This document shows, in pieces, positions 34,620 through 46,786 of a DNA stretch of 64,000 nucleotides (position 1 is its first letter; every line of letters starts with the position of its first letter). The stretch is from Pristionchus mayeri. Lineage: Eukaryota > Nematoda > Chromadorea > Rhabditida > Neodiplogasteridae. The translations under genes were made by a program, and so were the position numbers. The notes below the pieces were generated by a model. It had not been told where the DNA came from. It made no database searches and worked only from the letters and a program-made list of their open reading frames with translations. The stretch is from the NCBI GenBank assembly GCA_036245805.1, contig BTRK01000006.1:40945520-41009519 (forward strand). Direction: 5' to 3'.

Positions 34620-36657
34620 ATGTCGACCTGCATGGAGAGGTTTCTGCCACAGAGAATGTGCTGGTGCAGTGTAACGGTTTGTGCCATCTTCTTTTTCGAA
34701 TTTATCACTGAAACGAATTGTGACATTCCACGCTATCTGACAAGATTAAATTTCTTCAACAAATCCTCTGTACAGCCTATTTTTTCCACGCGTTTTTCGT
34801 GCAAAAGCAATTTCTCCCCTCTGTCAGATCGGCTCTCGAGTGATGGCGGTAGTCTCGGTAATTCAATGCATTCTTCTCGCGGTCTGGTTCTGGTTTCCCG
34901 TCACCAAATTCACCATTATCGCGTCGCTTTTCTACTCCATTTACCAGGTTTGCGAACAGATGTAGTCCTTTGAAAATACAATCGTCGTCATTTTGATCGG
35001 CTTCCAATGACAAATAGTCAATGCTTATCGTAAGTCGAGCAACATATGACGGCGTGTCTACAAGATTACAAGCAGTTGGCCTCAGCCACGTTGTACTAGT
35101 GGCCTTTGAAAAGTTGTTCATTCCAAATTTCAATCGTTTCAGTCAGTGATGGCCCTATTGTCGTGCATCTCTTGCTTGTTGGTCTTCGCCGGAATCCACA
35201 CAAACAAACCCGGCCTACTTCTGTCGGCTGTGATTCAGCAGGTAAATACTGCATTCAAGATAACAATACAGCGGAAGAGGAAGTAACGATAAAGCAAACA
35301 TCATTACAGGTGATAATTACTATTAGTTTCTTCGTTACGTTCACCATCTTCCTCACGTGGATCTTCGCTCTCTACGACGTCTGGGGAATGATGTGGGTTA
35401 GAGTTAGAGAAACGATGCCTTATTCTGTTCAATCTCGTTCCGTTTGAACGATCGAGACAGTGTAAAGAAGAGAATGGGGCATCATTTAGCGAACTCTAGA
35501 TAATGAGGGTGGATTGGGCACCCCACAAATATTTTGAGTTGAAACTATCTTTTATACATTCAGATTATGCAAATTTGCATAGTAAGACTACTAATCGATA
35601 GCTCTAGAGCAGATCTCCAAGAATGACTAAGATGACCAAAACGCCAAAGTTGGCCGTTTTTTGAGATACGGGGTGAAAAATAATTTGGTAGAACTTCATG
35701 GAAGATGAGAGGACTTACTACTTTAAATATGTGACAGTGCTTTTCACACCGTATCTCGAAAACGGCCAACTTTGGCGTCTTGGTCCCCTTAGTCATTCTT
35801 GGAGATCTGCTCTAGAGCTATCGATTAGTAGTCTTACTATGCAAATTTGCATAATCTGAATGTACGATACATGCCGAAAAGTGTTTATTTCAAAAAAAAT
35901 TTAACTAAGTTCAGATTGTCCCTACTGAGTGGCGATATGATACTCCACCTGTGTCCTAATTCGTGGGTGGGGAATCCGAATAAAACATAAAAATCGCGTA
36001 GTTCGCCTCGGAAAAGATAGTTTCAACTCAAAATATTTGTTTTTAGGGAAAAACATTTTGAAGACGTAATTTCTGCACTTAGCATAACTGAACTTATTTG
36101 TAGATGACCTGAATACGCATCGATTGGAAAAAATGTGTGCACTGTAGGTCAAAAATTGACCGATATACAGCCTTCAAAAGTGGTAGGTCAAAACATGCAA
36201 ATTTTGAAAAACGAAGTTGATAGGCGTGTTCGCCGTCCTCACTTTGGTCAGTCTTTATTTTTCTGTAGCAAAGGAGTCTCATTTTCCTGCATTTTTACAG
36301 GAGATCCGTGTTATTAGTTTGACTTGATCGTAACATGATAAGATGATGATAAGTGTCTGACAAGGAAACGATGAAAAGTCCCTGTTTCTGTTGGCAATAT
36401 ACAATAGTGCCATACCATCTAGAGAAAACTAGAGAAAATAGGAGTAAACGATTTTCAGATTCTGGTTGGTCTTCTTCATGGTAATGAATGGGATCTTGCT
36501 GTACTCGCTGGTCTTCCACGCCAGCAGCTGCAGATTGCTGTGGACGAAAGCAAACATGTTCGTTTCGGTGGTACACATCTTCTTAGAACTGGCCATTTTG
36601 ATAATTTTTTCAAAGTCAAAAAGAGATTGGAACACCACGTTGTTTCACAATAGGTGA
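34620..36657 (+). CDS. Nematode four-transmembrane protein, paralogue B
   Basis: A clean five-exon gene in consistent phase. Exon 1 starts at 34620 (MSTCMERFLPQRMCWCSVT, cytoplasmic with a Cys cluster). Exon 2 is IGSRVMAVVSVIQCILLAVW, ending FYSIYQ (TM1). Exon 3 is SVMALLSCISCLLVFAGIHT...LLLSAVIQQ (TM2). Exon 4 is VIITISFFVTFTIFLTWIFA...YDVWGM (TM3). Exon 5 (from 36461) is FWLVFFMVMNGILLYSLVFH then ASSCRLLWTKANMFVSV, ending at TAG about 36655. The product is about 190 residues with no signal peptide. It is a tandem paralogue of the gene at 32492. Many nematode genomes carry such small tetraspan families without assigned function, and I do not recognise a named one. The last intron is over 1 kb because it contains a foldback element. 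Confidence 0.7.
35525..36040. mobile_element. Foldback DNA element in the last intron of four-TM gene B
   Basis: The outer inverted repeats are 29 bp and perfect (ACAAATATTTTGAGTTGAAA... at 35525-35553, complement at 36012-36040). Inside lies a second, larger inverted repeat with arms of about 120 bp (35556-35681 and 35741-35862), including GCTCTAGAGCAGATCTCCAA and an internal palindrome ATGCAAATTTGCAT. There is no open frame with transposase features. The nested structure suggests either one foldback element or an inversion-duplication inside a MITE. Confidence 0.8.
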
Positions 36658-37494
36658 AATAAGGAGAATTGGCGCGCCATCCTTCGTTTTCCAATTCGCT
36701 ACGCGACGCTAACATGATTCAGCAGCATAATGCATGAGAGGACGGAAAAATTCGGGAGCGCGTAAAAAAATCTAATTTATCCATAATTCAGAAGCCACCA
36801 TGTGCTGCTCCCGAATAGATCTCTATTCCACACTGTAATGAATTGTTCGGCTCTTGCGAATGAATCATTTTACGTAAAGATCGATGTTGATAATAAGTCG
36901 AAAATTCGTTTGTTAGTGTCATTGCGAGTTTGCCTAATGGGCTCACAGGCTGTCATTGACTTCCTTGTATCGACCGTCATTAGTTGACTATTCATACCCG
37001 TTGTCAGTTGAAATGAAATGGAAATGAAATGTGATGCGTGGCATTTTCTTATGTTAGAAAATGTTCAAGGAATTCGTTCGTTTTTATATTTATATTTTTA
37101 CATTGCCCTCTTATGCCTGACATGTGAAAATTGTTCCAAGTTCGCATGAGGCCTATTCATTTCACTAGATTTGTCAAATTTTTATGTTCGAGCGAGAACT
37201 CCTGTCCCTCATTTAGATATCGGAGATCCCTGGGACAGAACCCATATTCACGAAACCATATTCAATTGCATGGTACAGAAACCATACTGGTCCCCGATGA
37301 ACGGTCGCACGAAAACAATCTCTCTCTCGATGGAGGAAAACACGCGAGCCTCTTCTCCCCCGCAGCTATTGTTCCCTTTTATCGGAATTGCTACAATTAC
37401 ATCTTCTCCCTTTGATTCTAAAGTTCGAAATTCTGCTCGGCCACTCTTCATTTCGCATATTCTCTCGACTGGTTGACATACGAAATAGTATGTA
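36658..37494. other. Intergenic
   Basis: No supported gene. Overlapping open frames at 37131-37476 are unsupported by splice sites or motifs. AT-rich stretches lie near 37080-37100. Confidence 0.4.
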
Positions 37495-38019
37495 TCAGGT
37501 TGTCCGGAAAGTCTTTGTCACTGGTTTTGTTTTTTCACTGCTTGTCGCATATGCACTTTGGCGTTCCCTCGTTCCTTGTGAATAACAATCAGTGAAGGGC
37601 CTGTATAGTAAACAACTCCCCACCCCTTCCCTTCAGTCATGCCCTAGCAGAGCAACGATGTATGTCACTAGTACCATCCACTTCCGTCACTCTACAGTTT
37701 CACCTCTTCCTATCGTACATAAAGATGAAGGATTCGGAGACCCTACTGAAGTATGTTTATGACACGCATGCCCCTCACTACAACACAGTCAGGATTTGGT
37801 TTCATCGCTTCGAATAAGGCGACTTTTCTAATTTTCTTTTTTTTTGATTTTGTCTTCTTTTTCGCGCTCAGATGGGTTCTACAGGGAGGGGATCCATAGA
37901 TTCAAGGACCATTGGGCATATATTGTCAATAATTATGACTCGTATGCTTGAACTCGTGTTATTGTTTCCTCAAAGAAATAAAATTTTAAAAAAGTGATAA
38001 AGACTTTCCGGACAACCTA
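37495..38019 (+). mobile_element. Internally deleted mariner, same family as 61152-62392
   Basis: The left end TCAGGTTGTCCGGAAAGTCT follows a TA. The first 240 bases closely track the larger copy, with shared phrases including CTTTGGCGTTCCCTCGTTCC and AAGGATTCGGAGACCCTACT. The right end GACTTTCCGGACAACCTA is preceded by AGAAATAAAATTTTAAAAA, as in the larger copy. The transposase-coding middle is missing (525 bp against 1241 bp). The right flank has repeated 'caacctagatt' and no clean TA duplication. Confidence 0.8.
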
Positions 38020-41000
38020 GATTTCAACCTAGATTAGGACAACCTAGATTTAGATTAAGGCGATATTGTATCGTTTGGTAAGATCTTGATACCTCAGCAT
38101 TCTAATTTTCGAACATCATTAATGGTCTTCACTTACAATTAGTCGGTACGTGCTTTACTGTAATGCCTTCTTTTATTATGATAATCCCCCTTTTGTTGTG
38201 ATCATAATGGGCGATAACAATGACATGTCACGTCTACGACTGCCCTAATCACTAGAATTGAGTCCCCTAGGGAAATTATCGACGCCGCTTTGAAGGACTG
38301 AACTTGAGTTCGAAATTTGGTTCACTGTATCTTAAATTCAAACACCCTCTCGATCGGTTGAGATCCGAGAGAGAGAAAGAATGCAAAAGCTGAAGAAACC
38401 GTGGTGGCGGTTCTCGAGCACAACTCGTAGCCTATTGCTCACATTGATCTCTAGTAGACCCATCAAGAAGTACCAGTGAGCAGTAGATTATCATGAGCAC
38501 AGTTGAGAAGAGAGAGAGAACGCAACAGAGCAATTCAGGCATAAAATACAAATTCCGACTGTTCATTGTGGTGTTCGCACTGTTCGCATAACCCGTAGCA
38601 GATAGTGCACAGCTCCTTGTTTTTTGTGTTTATGTTGCGTCATCAGTTTCGGTGGAACGAAAGAGCATTTTGATACGATAAAAATAAACAGCGTGCTAAC
38701 TTCGAGAGCGTACGCGTACTTCTTATTACGGTGAGGAATTTGATTTCTGTGTGCGTGCTCTATTGTATTGTACAACTTGTATTTCTCGTTCTTTCCTTTT
38801 TTCAATTACTGCTCATTATTACATATTTTATGATCAAAATAGGTGATAGAACAGTTTCAGATTTGTCTTAACGTCACGAATAGCGGACATTACCAAGATT
38901 CGTTGTGAAATTCGTTCCTTCATTATCCCGATTAACACCATTAGATTTCTTCATAAATACCTCGACCAGTCCGATCGAGACTCAATTTCAAACCGCACCA
39001 ATAAATATCATTGAAAGCGCTCTTATTATTCGCGCATGGTCAACAGCTTTGTTTCGCATAGTCTCCTGAAACGGGATGGCAATTCCCAGGCTACTCCTCT
39101 TCTCCTGATTTCGTAACTCGTGGCGGGCTCGTTCCCTCGTCTCATATTGACATCCGTAGATTGTTTCTCAAATGGTTCGCAGAATTAGATAAAGCTTGTC
39201 TGAGTGTCCGAGAAAATGTTTTGTTCCGATAATCAGGCTATGCTGTGCAAAACACAAAGACAGTGCTTTGTAAATGGGCTTATCTACATTTTTCATCATA
39301 CTTTTTTGTATTGCTTGATTATCGCCATTTATTCTCATTACTGCTTCTGAACTCTGGCGAACACCATTCCACTTCCACGATATTGTACTTCATTCTACTT
39401 TAGTTAGACACCACAAGCTCCGCCCACTCGGCTCGGACAGTTCTCCTCTCTAAAGCGAGATTTGAGGAGCACATGCGTAATTTGCGACCAAAACGGTCGA
39501 CCAATAAAGAATTCGATAGCTTTCCCCGAGACAAATCGAGTGGTTGGTCGACGAACTAGGTCTGACTCCTCTAAGTAGGTCAAAATTGAAAAAATAAGGT
39601 TAAAATGCCGTTTATACGAAAAATTATAAGTTCGTCGGGCAATATTCATATTTAATGGTCTCATATCAGTCCAAAACGCGAAAGCAAACGAAGATTTATA
39701 CTTTCGTTTAATTGTGCTCCTCATTTGAATTTTTTTGAAGCTCCGGGAGAAATTACGTTAATTCCTAAGGAAGTTGCGCTATTATACCGTCGAGGAGGCA
39801 TTGAACAGATACTGTCGGAACGATATATTCGGCTGCCTGTTTTATCGATTTATAGATTTTTATCGCGTTTTCATCGATTATTTTATGTATTTTCTTGCTT
39901 GTTCCTAGTCTACGTGAACTGGTCTATCATTGTTCCCGTTTTGGTGCGGTTTCGATGCGTTCAACACTTATAATTGGTAGGATTAGCCGGCCTGATCCGT
40001 TTTTCGCTCCATCTCTAACGCGCAAGTAAGTATTGCTGTGATTATTGATTACTCTTCTTAGCTAACCTTTATGTTTTGCTATCAGTTACCTCTGTTCATG
40101 CACTCTAACGAGTTGTATACATCCGTGATGCTTTGATTCGTCCAATTCGTTAGATTTTTCGCCGCTTTTAGTTATTTTCCTAGTCTTATTTCTTATTTGT
40201 ACGATTAAATTGGTAGGTATTTATATGGAGATAGTGGTTTCCATGTGCGCATTGTTTCTAAATTGTAAAATCTACTTTTTCAGAGCCAGAGCATCGATTG
40301 GAAGAAGACGTGAGTGAGGATGGAGTCGTCTCTTCGATCTTCACGAGAGGTGAGACCAGTTTGGTCACCTCCATTTCCCCTAATTTCCTTCGACCACCCC
40401 CCCCCCCCTTCCCCAGTTAGAGTCCTCCCTAAATGATTATTGTTCGACTTGCTCGAAAATCTTCTCTGATCCACTTGCCCACCAATTTAAACTTTCTTTC
40501 TCAGCCTGCATAGTCATTGCATTTCTTATTGTAGATCGATCTTTTATATCATATTATTCTGAGTATATCAGATATTTTTATTCCAAAGTATTCAATAGAT
40601 TTATTTATGACTAATTATTGTAAATTTGTTTCTTATTCTCAGAAATTTTATATTCTGTCGATCTTTGTTCTTGTGCTCAGCACGAATGTTTCCCTCGTAG
40701 GTGCTTGCCATTTCGTCTGGTTGTTTTCCGTCTGTATTTTCTCCTCCCCTACCCTCTTCTATCTTTTTATCTATCTCGGCCTTCTCTGACCACTTACAGT
40801 ATCCACCTACCGTATCCATACCCTGTTCCCTAGTTTCCATGTCTTTCTGAGAATTAAATGGTCTGCTGGCACCATTCACTCGCTTTCTTATTTTATTGTG
40901 CTAATTTCTGTTGTTTTGCGCGTGAATTGTGGCCCTAATCGATAAATGTGATGTTTTTTACTTGAATGCTCCTACAATACACACAAAAGCATCGGGGGAT

Positions 41001-41558
41001 ATCTTAAGCAAAGATTAGAACGGTATTTCACTTATTTGTATAGCAAAATCGGCGGAATAATGGAGGGGGTGCGACAAAGGGGAGAGGAGAAGAGAGGAGA
41101 GATTGACTCCGCCCACTTTTCCTCTCGTCTCGCCTTTCCCCCCTCTCCCGTTGTGCTCGTCGCGCGTGCTTCTCGAGCTGTATCTCGCTTTAGAGATGAG
41201 ATATCGATCTAATTCCAAAAGGAGGATGTTATTGAGACCCTATGGGACTGTTTTAACCAACTTTTGTCCAGATTCCGAAACATCGGCTATCCACGTTGTG
41301 GACCCTAACTTTAGTATCAACCCTGAATATTCACGATCAATATTTCTTCTCATTATTCAAACATACGTTCTCAGTCAATCAGTAATTTTTTGAATAATTT
41401 TTGTTCTCCTTTTTGTATGAAGCTTACCGCCCTCTGCCTTCACTAGATGTTATGGTTCTTCTCATGATGACTGTAAGTTCTTCTCTGTTCTCCAGGGATC
41501 TTCTTCGAGAGTGAAAGGATGGAGTCTGCTCAGTGAAGACTGGCTGCCACGGGCGGGG
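38020..41558. other. Gene-poor intergenic region upstream of the Srd receptor
   Basis: About 3.5 kb with no exon I can defend. The minus-strand frame at 39404-39724 and several plus frames of 60-100 codons lack motifs and splice logic. Poly-C lies at about 40395-40409 and polypyrimidine sequence at about 41100-41160. The Srd promoter should be in the last several hundred bases. Confidence 0.4.
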
Positions 41559-43771
41559 ATGCTCTCCGATGATATGCTGCATCTATCGATTGGCTGCCTC
41601 GTCGCTGCGACTGCTGCAGCAGCCAACGCCCTCTTCATAACAGCTCTCATCAGGAGGTGAGTGCTCGGAAAACCAAAGGTTCACTCGAGGTGTAGTTTCC
41701 CTTACTCCTTTCAACATATTTGAGTAGTTTTGAACAAATGTTGAAGAGTCTGTGAGAAAAGCTAATTTTGGAAATTTTCAGAACTCCGCGTGTGCTCAAT
41801 TCGTACTCGGTGATTCTGCTGAACATGGCGGGCGTCGATTTCATGGCTGCCCTTCTGAGTGGCTCTCTTGGCCTTCGGTGTGTCTGCATTACTTACTGAA
41901 TTTGACAAAATATTAGAGCTTTTCAGTACTGTAAAACCTAGAAAGCATTCAATACGCGTGAACGATCGATATTTAGGGTGCAAACCATCGAGGCTACGCT
42001 CTACTTCGGCTACTCTGGTCCGTGCACTCTTATCGGGGCGCAGTTTTGTCACCGGGCTCTGGGTAAGCGAGATAATTACGGTAGCTCCCCCACCTCATTA
42101 CTAGGGATGGCTTCGCAATAATTGACTCTCTTCACTCTGCAAGTTCTCTCACTCGTCTGATCGAAGGTAGAGTATGCAGAATGAAGAGGCCATTTCTTGC
42201 GAATCCCACCTCATTCTGATGCTACAACAAAAGATGAAAGCAACTGAAGGCGTCTTCTATTTCTAGAATAAGCAATTGTAATGATGAGTAATCTCACACG
42301 TAATTTCCGGTTTTGTCCGAACAGTGTGAGATGTCGAATCTCAATAATCGGAAGGTCACTTATAAATCAGACAACGAGATGCCTCTGCAGCCCTGTACGT
42401 GGTTCTCTTCGCCCATGCCAATTACCTGCTCCTCTTCTCGTTCTCCTATCGATACTGGATGCTGGGCAAGAGTTCGCTCACCAATGCAGGCCCGCCCCAG
42501 ATAAGGGGAAGAATGTGGATCATCGCCCTCGTCTCGATGACACCCACGCTCGTGACCATGGTACTACACCTTTACATTTGAGTAATCTCTGGCTCTCCCA
42601 ATTGAAGAATACCCTGCTATTGGACACTTCTGCTTCATTTTTTGCATCTATTTTTTGAACAATTGCAAGAATTTGTCTCATTGAAGGTGGCCTCTGACTC
42701 AGCTGCTGTCTTCGACCACTGCCCTCGGGGCACTATCTGCAGTGCGGTCCATCTGGCTGAGCCTGGGGGCGTGATGACGTCAGCGACGAAGATGACGATG
42801 ATCGCCCTCATCTGGTCGTATGGCGTATTCATCGTCGGATCCCTCGCAGTCCGCCGCGCACTCATACGGAGGATTCAGTCCATTGTGAGCAGAATTATGA
42901 TCCATTCACAGACGGCAAAAGCGAAACGATCTTTCTCGTCATTTCCCACGGGAATTTAAATTATGATTACTTGAATTCAAATGATGAAAACGGCGAGGCT
43001 GAATTGAATAGACGTTTTGTTATGTCTACTAGGGTTTTCCTAGTGAACACAAATCTTCGGAAAGTGCTGCGTTGCATGACGCGTCGCCTTTTCAGCGTTC
43101 GCCGGAGCGCGCTCGTCATCAGATGGTATGCAACTCGCTGACGGTGCTGGCGTTCCTGCCTGCGAGCGGGATCTGCGCTGCTGCTGCATGGGCACTCGAC
43201 TTCTTCGCCATCGTGCAGTCGCCGTGGCTGCAGAGATCGATTATACTCGTGAGTGGATTCTAGTGATTTCTATTGGATGCGAGGTAGCGATGCAGCTATG
43301 CCCCTCTTTCCTCGAATTGTAAAATCAGGCGAAAGAGAGGCGTAGCAGAAAACCTCGCATCGAATGAAATCCCTAGTTGATACGAGACACATCACAGAAG
43401 CTTCCAAGATGTGAAAAATATGTGCACAGAACATCTAGAAATTTGAATCAGTAGGAAGAGTGAAGAGACAGCGATTCGAGTCAAATAAACTCCAGAATCA
43501 AATGAATTACAGATGACGACAACGTTCGCTCTCTTCTCGCCCATGATCAACCTCTACTTTCTGAAACCGTACAGACGGTGAGTAACCACTGGACCTGTCT
43601 AGACTTAAGGGATTGCATTTGGTAGACTCACAAAATTTATGGGCACCGTTAGCTTTCAAGCCCCGCCCACTATCCGAATCGTACCGATACGATAAACATG
43701 ACAGGTTCGTCCTCGACGTCTTCTGCTGTAGCAAATCGGAAGAAACGGCGGTGCAGCCGAATGGGAATTAG
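41559..43771 (+). CDS. Serpentine chemoreceptor class D (Srd)-like
   Basis: A complete 7TM chemoreceptor. ATG 41559 is the first in-frame Met and gives MLSDDMLHLSIGCLVAATAA (TM1). Then come TPRVLNSYSVILLNMAGVDF (TM2) with LGLR spliced to VQTIEATLYFGYSGPCTLIG, FCHRALALYVVLFAHANYLL then FSFSYRYWML (TM3; the HxNxLLLFSFxYRYWML block is typical of Srd), IRGRMWIIALVSMTPTLVTM (TM4), a loop with two Cys (FDHCPRGTICSA), KMTMIALIWSYGVFIVGSLA (TM5), MVCNSLTVLAFLPASGICAA (TM6), and MTTTFALFSPMINLYFLKPY then RRFVLDVFCC (TM7 and tail). It ends PNGN at TAG 43769. All exons join in phase through GT/AG introns, although the acceptor at 42688 is atypical (ttgaag). No defect was seen, so it is probably functional in chemosensory neurons. 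Confidence 0.85.
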
Positions 43772-44078
43772 AATTCGAAGTTTTTTTCATTTCACGCACT
43801 TTCTTACTCTCTCTCTCTCTCGACCGATCCAGATGCGAAAGAGTGTGGATAATGAGGAGGGTTGACCGAATTTCAAACTCTAATTGGAACTGCGAGTTCC
43901 CCTTACCGGATTACCGAGTTCCCCCTATTAATGAGAACTGACTACTCGAGAATTACAGCAAATCATTGTCGATCATTGAATTCTTTCTTATTCGGCATAA
44001 ATGTGTACTTATAAATGATAAGAATGAGAAAGCTGTGATTACAAAAAAGGATATGAGTGGTACGAATTAGAGATAAAA
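43772..44078. other. Intergenic between convergent Srd and elongase genes
   Basis: Short 3'-3' gap with a CT microsatellite at about 43805-43820. Nothing else was seen. Confidence 0.5.
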
Positions 44079-46786
44079 TCAATCCGTTTTCTTGATGCGG
44101 ATCGAAAGTGTCGTCCTGCCATTGTATTTGTTCACGTAGAAGTCGACGAAGAGATAAAGATAGGAGAGGTCCATGATCCAAGCGAGAGCCAGAGCAGTAG
44201 AGTCGGACTCGCACGGCACCTACAATAATTACTTCGTAGCAGGAGAATACACACCCACTAGTTAATATTAGGTTGTTCGGAAAGTTTCTTTCTTTTATTT
44301 TTCTCATGCCAATTCTTGTGGCATTCGACCTTAATTATTTTGTCTATGGTATACGTTAGGGCATTGGCGGTGGAATACTACAGTATGTTCAAATCACATC
44401 TCGATCGTGTAGCAGGCTATAGAAAATATCAAAAGTTAGCAAATGTCAAAAACACCTGAAAAAGCAAAATTTCAGTGTTTTTTGTTGGGCCACTTTTCCC
44501 GTGAACTAGATACCTGCCGATATAAGCCGGATAATAGGTGATAGGGAAAGAGTTTATGATAATGAAAGCAAAGAAAAACCAGGCTTTCAACCTTCGAGGG
44601 AGACGAGAGATATCAATATGTCACCATCTCGATGTTCAAATTTCGGATTAAATTTTCTGAAAAATCCTGCTCATGAATACGTGATTGGATTCCCACTTAA
44701 TCAGGGGTAGCAAGTGTGCATGTAATGTAATTCACAAATAACACTCGCTTTGTTCTCTAGGTTGACCGGGTGAAGCACAATTAGTTCAAAATTATGCTCG
44801 AAAAACCCATCGTAGTGCGGATTACTCCATCGACTCTTCGTTAGATTGGGGAACACGTCCTAGAATTAAAGCTTTACGTTAACTAATAACCCTATTTGAC
44901 GGTCTTCACAATAGCGGGTCATTTGTATGCCTGTCTCTGTTCAGCAAAAAAATTGCGCCGTTAAATGTCTGAGAGAAAAGTCGACTATGCTAACTTCGGA
45001 CCTCCATTGCTCAAGATCTATTGATCGAAAAGGCATGTACTACTGGTTGTCATATAGAGTATCCAAGCCCACATCAAATACAAAAAACCACAAACTGATT
45101 GGTCTAGGTCAAATAAAGGAGAAGTGAATAGTGCCCATACATGAAAAAAGAAAGAAACTTTCCGAACAACCTAATAGAAAATTGAAAAAAAATTAATGTT
45201 CAAAATTCGGAAAATCATCTCTTCTGTCTATGGACTACAGTATCATTCATGTTGTGATTGTCAGGGAAAAGAAGGTCTCACCCCGAATATCTGCGTGATT
45301 ACGGTAAAATGGATGAGTGCATAGAGGAGATAGGCGAATTGGAGGATCTGGGCGATGGTGATCGACTTGGCGACGATCGGAGGAGGACGAATGTTGAGAG
45401 TGGTGAGGAAGTAGTAACTGCAAAGAGAGGATCTGCTTCAAATTCATCATCTTCTTGAAAAACTGAGCAAATCAAGAGAAATAATTTATAAAAAAATATG
45501 TAAATAAATATACAAATTCGTTCTTCACCTGTACATCGCTGTGTGAATAAGTGAATTGACGTAGATTCCGTGAACGGAAGAAGGCCAAGCACCAGAATAA
45601 GTGAACCTGCGAGACATTTCCATTCTTGTACAGTTCGAAATTCAGGTCATCTCTTTAGTTTGCGCACTCGACTAGTCGAGATTGTGGAAAAGTGCGAGAG
45701 TGTGACCCGAATTTTGAGCTCTGTTTGTTAGACAGCCCGAATCTCTCAAAGAGTATGTGTCTGCTCATTCCATCTGAATAAGTCAGGGATTAATGCTCAC
45801 CATGCAAAGCAAAGAGTGAACGCATGATGGTAGTAGTGGATGAAGAGCAGGGGCTGCTTGCGAAGTACCTGAGCAATACTCTCATTTCAAATGGTATTTT
45901 GTTTTCTTAGAGAATGCGTCAAAATAAACGCCACAATAAATATCAGGAAAAGTGAACAAACGATGAAGAGGGTGTCGATGAACTCGGGAAGTCGAGCAAA
46001 CAACAAAACAAATATCGCGCGCCCGCTGGCTCCGCTGAAGAGACGATCGCGACCGGAACACAAAGAGGCTGCAATGGAACAATGTACTTATACTACGCAT
46101 TGATATGTTGTCTCTCAAGGTATTGTGCCAGATCATCTCATTTCATTGATTGTATTTCGTCATTCTCAACGATCTCGTGCAGATTAGAAAAAAAAGCAGA
46201 ATTCACTACGAAGTATTATTAGGCAAAGGGGAAGTGATTGCGAGACCTACCACTGAATCCCTTGTTGAATAGGATATCGAGAAAGTCGGGAGTGGTTGCC
46301 CATGCACAGACACCCGATAGAAGTGCGATCGAGAAGTTCCAGGTCTAAAATACATAGGTAGTCTTCTTACCTCTAACTCAAAAACAACTCGTACTGCGAC
46401 AGGAATCCGTAGCTTTAATGGCTCTCTGTCTTTCATCCAATACTTCAGAGAGAAGATGGTCACGAGATACAACAAGACCGCCTGAAAATAGATTTGAAAA
46501 AGAAACTAATTTTTGAAAGATCGTCACTTGAAATGTGAAAATGACGTGGTCGTCCATCCATCTTCCGGCTCTGCGAAAGTCGAAATTCTGCAAATTGGTT
46601 TCGATTTTGTACAAACCGAATTTCTATAAAAATCTGCTATCACCTATTAAACAACCACATTTGTGAGGTAACAATTCAGATGATTCTACATGAGTTTCCA
46701 TTAGAAAAGCCAACTTCCTCGGAGATGATTAGAAGAAATTCGGAGAGGTTGAAGTGAATTCGTTGCAATCGCTCGAACGAGATCAT
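44079..46786 (-). CDS. Very-long-chain fatty acid elongase (ELO family)
   Basis: An ER membrane 3-ketoacyl-CoA synthase that extends long-chain or polyunsaturated fatty acids by two carbons. Start 46786 gives MISFERLQRIHFNLSEFLLI. Next are NFDFRRAGRWMDDHVIFTFQ, AVLLYLVTIFSLKYWMKDRE (TM with the K-x-x-M-x-x-R-x-P block), TWNFSIALLSGVCAWATTPD, AIFVLLFARLPEFIDTLFI (the K/R-x-x-E-x-x-D-T signature), then VLRKQPLLFIHYYHHAFTL with the catalytic HxxHH box. Then come FTYSGAWPSSVHGIYVNSLI spliced to HTAMYSYYFLTTLNIRPPPI, and YALIHFTVITQIFG. The last exon VPCESDSTALALAWIMDLSY, then LYLFVDFYVNKYN, ends with IRIKKTD at TGA 44079, a dilysine-type ER retrieval tail. A 0.9 kb mariner-like element occupies the last intron. 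The exon 1 donor is unclear. Confidence 0.87.
44268..45174. mobile_element. Non-autonomous mariner-like element in the last elongase intron
   Basis: The ends are TTAGGTTGTTCGGAAAGTTT (left) and AAACTTTCCGAACAACCTAA (right), perfect inverse complements, flanked by TA (44266-44267 and 45175-45176). The 907-bp body shows no transposase reading frame. The TIRs resemble those of the element at 7105-8001. Confidence 0.87.

Noticed and set aside
37131..37476. Two overlapping plus-strand open frames of 94 and 101 codons
   Set aside because: No motif, no splice partner, and they end next to a mariner insertion. Likely chance.
39404..39724. 106-codon minus-strand open frame
   Set aside because: No recognisable domain, no signal of splicing or constraint, and isolated in gene-poor sequence.
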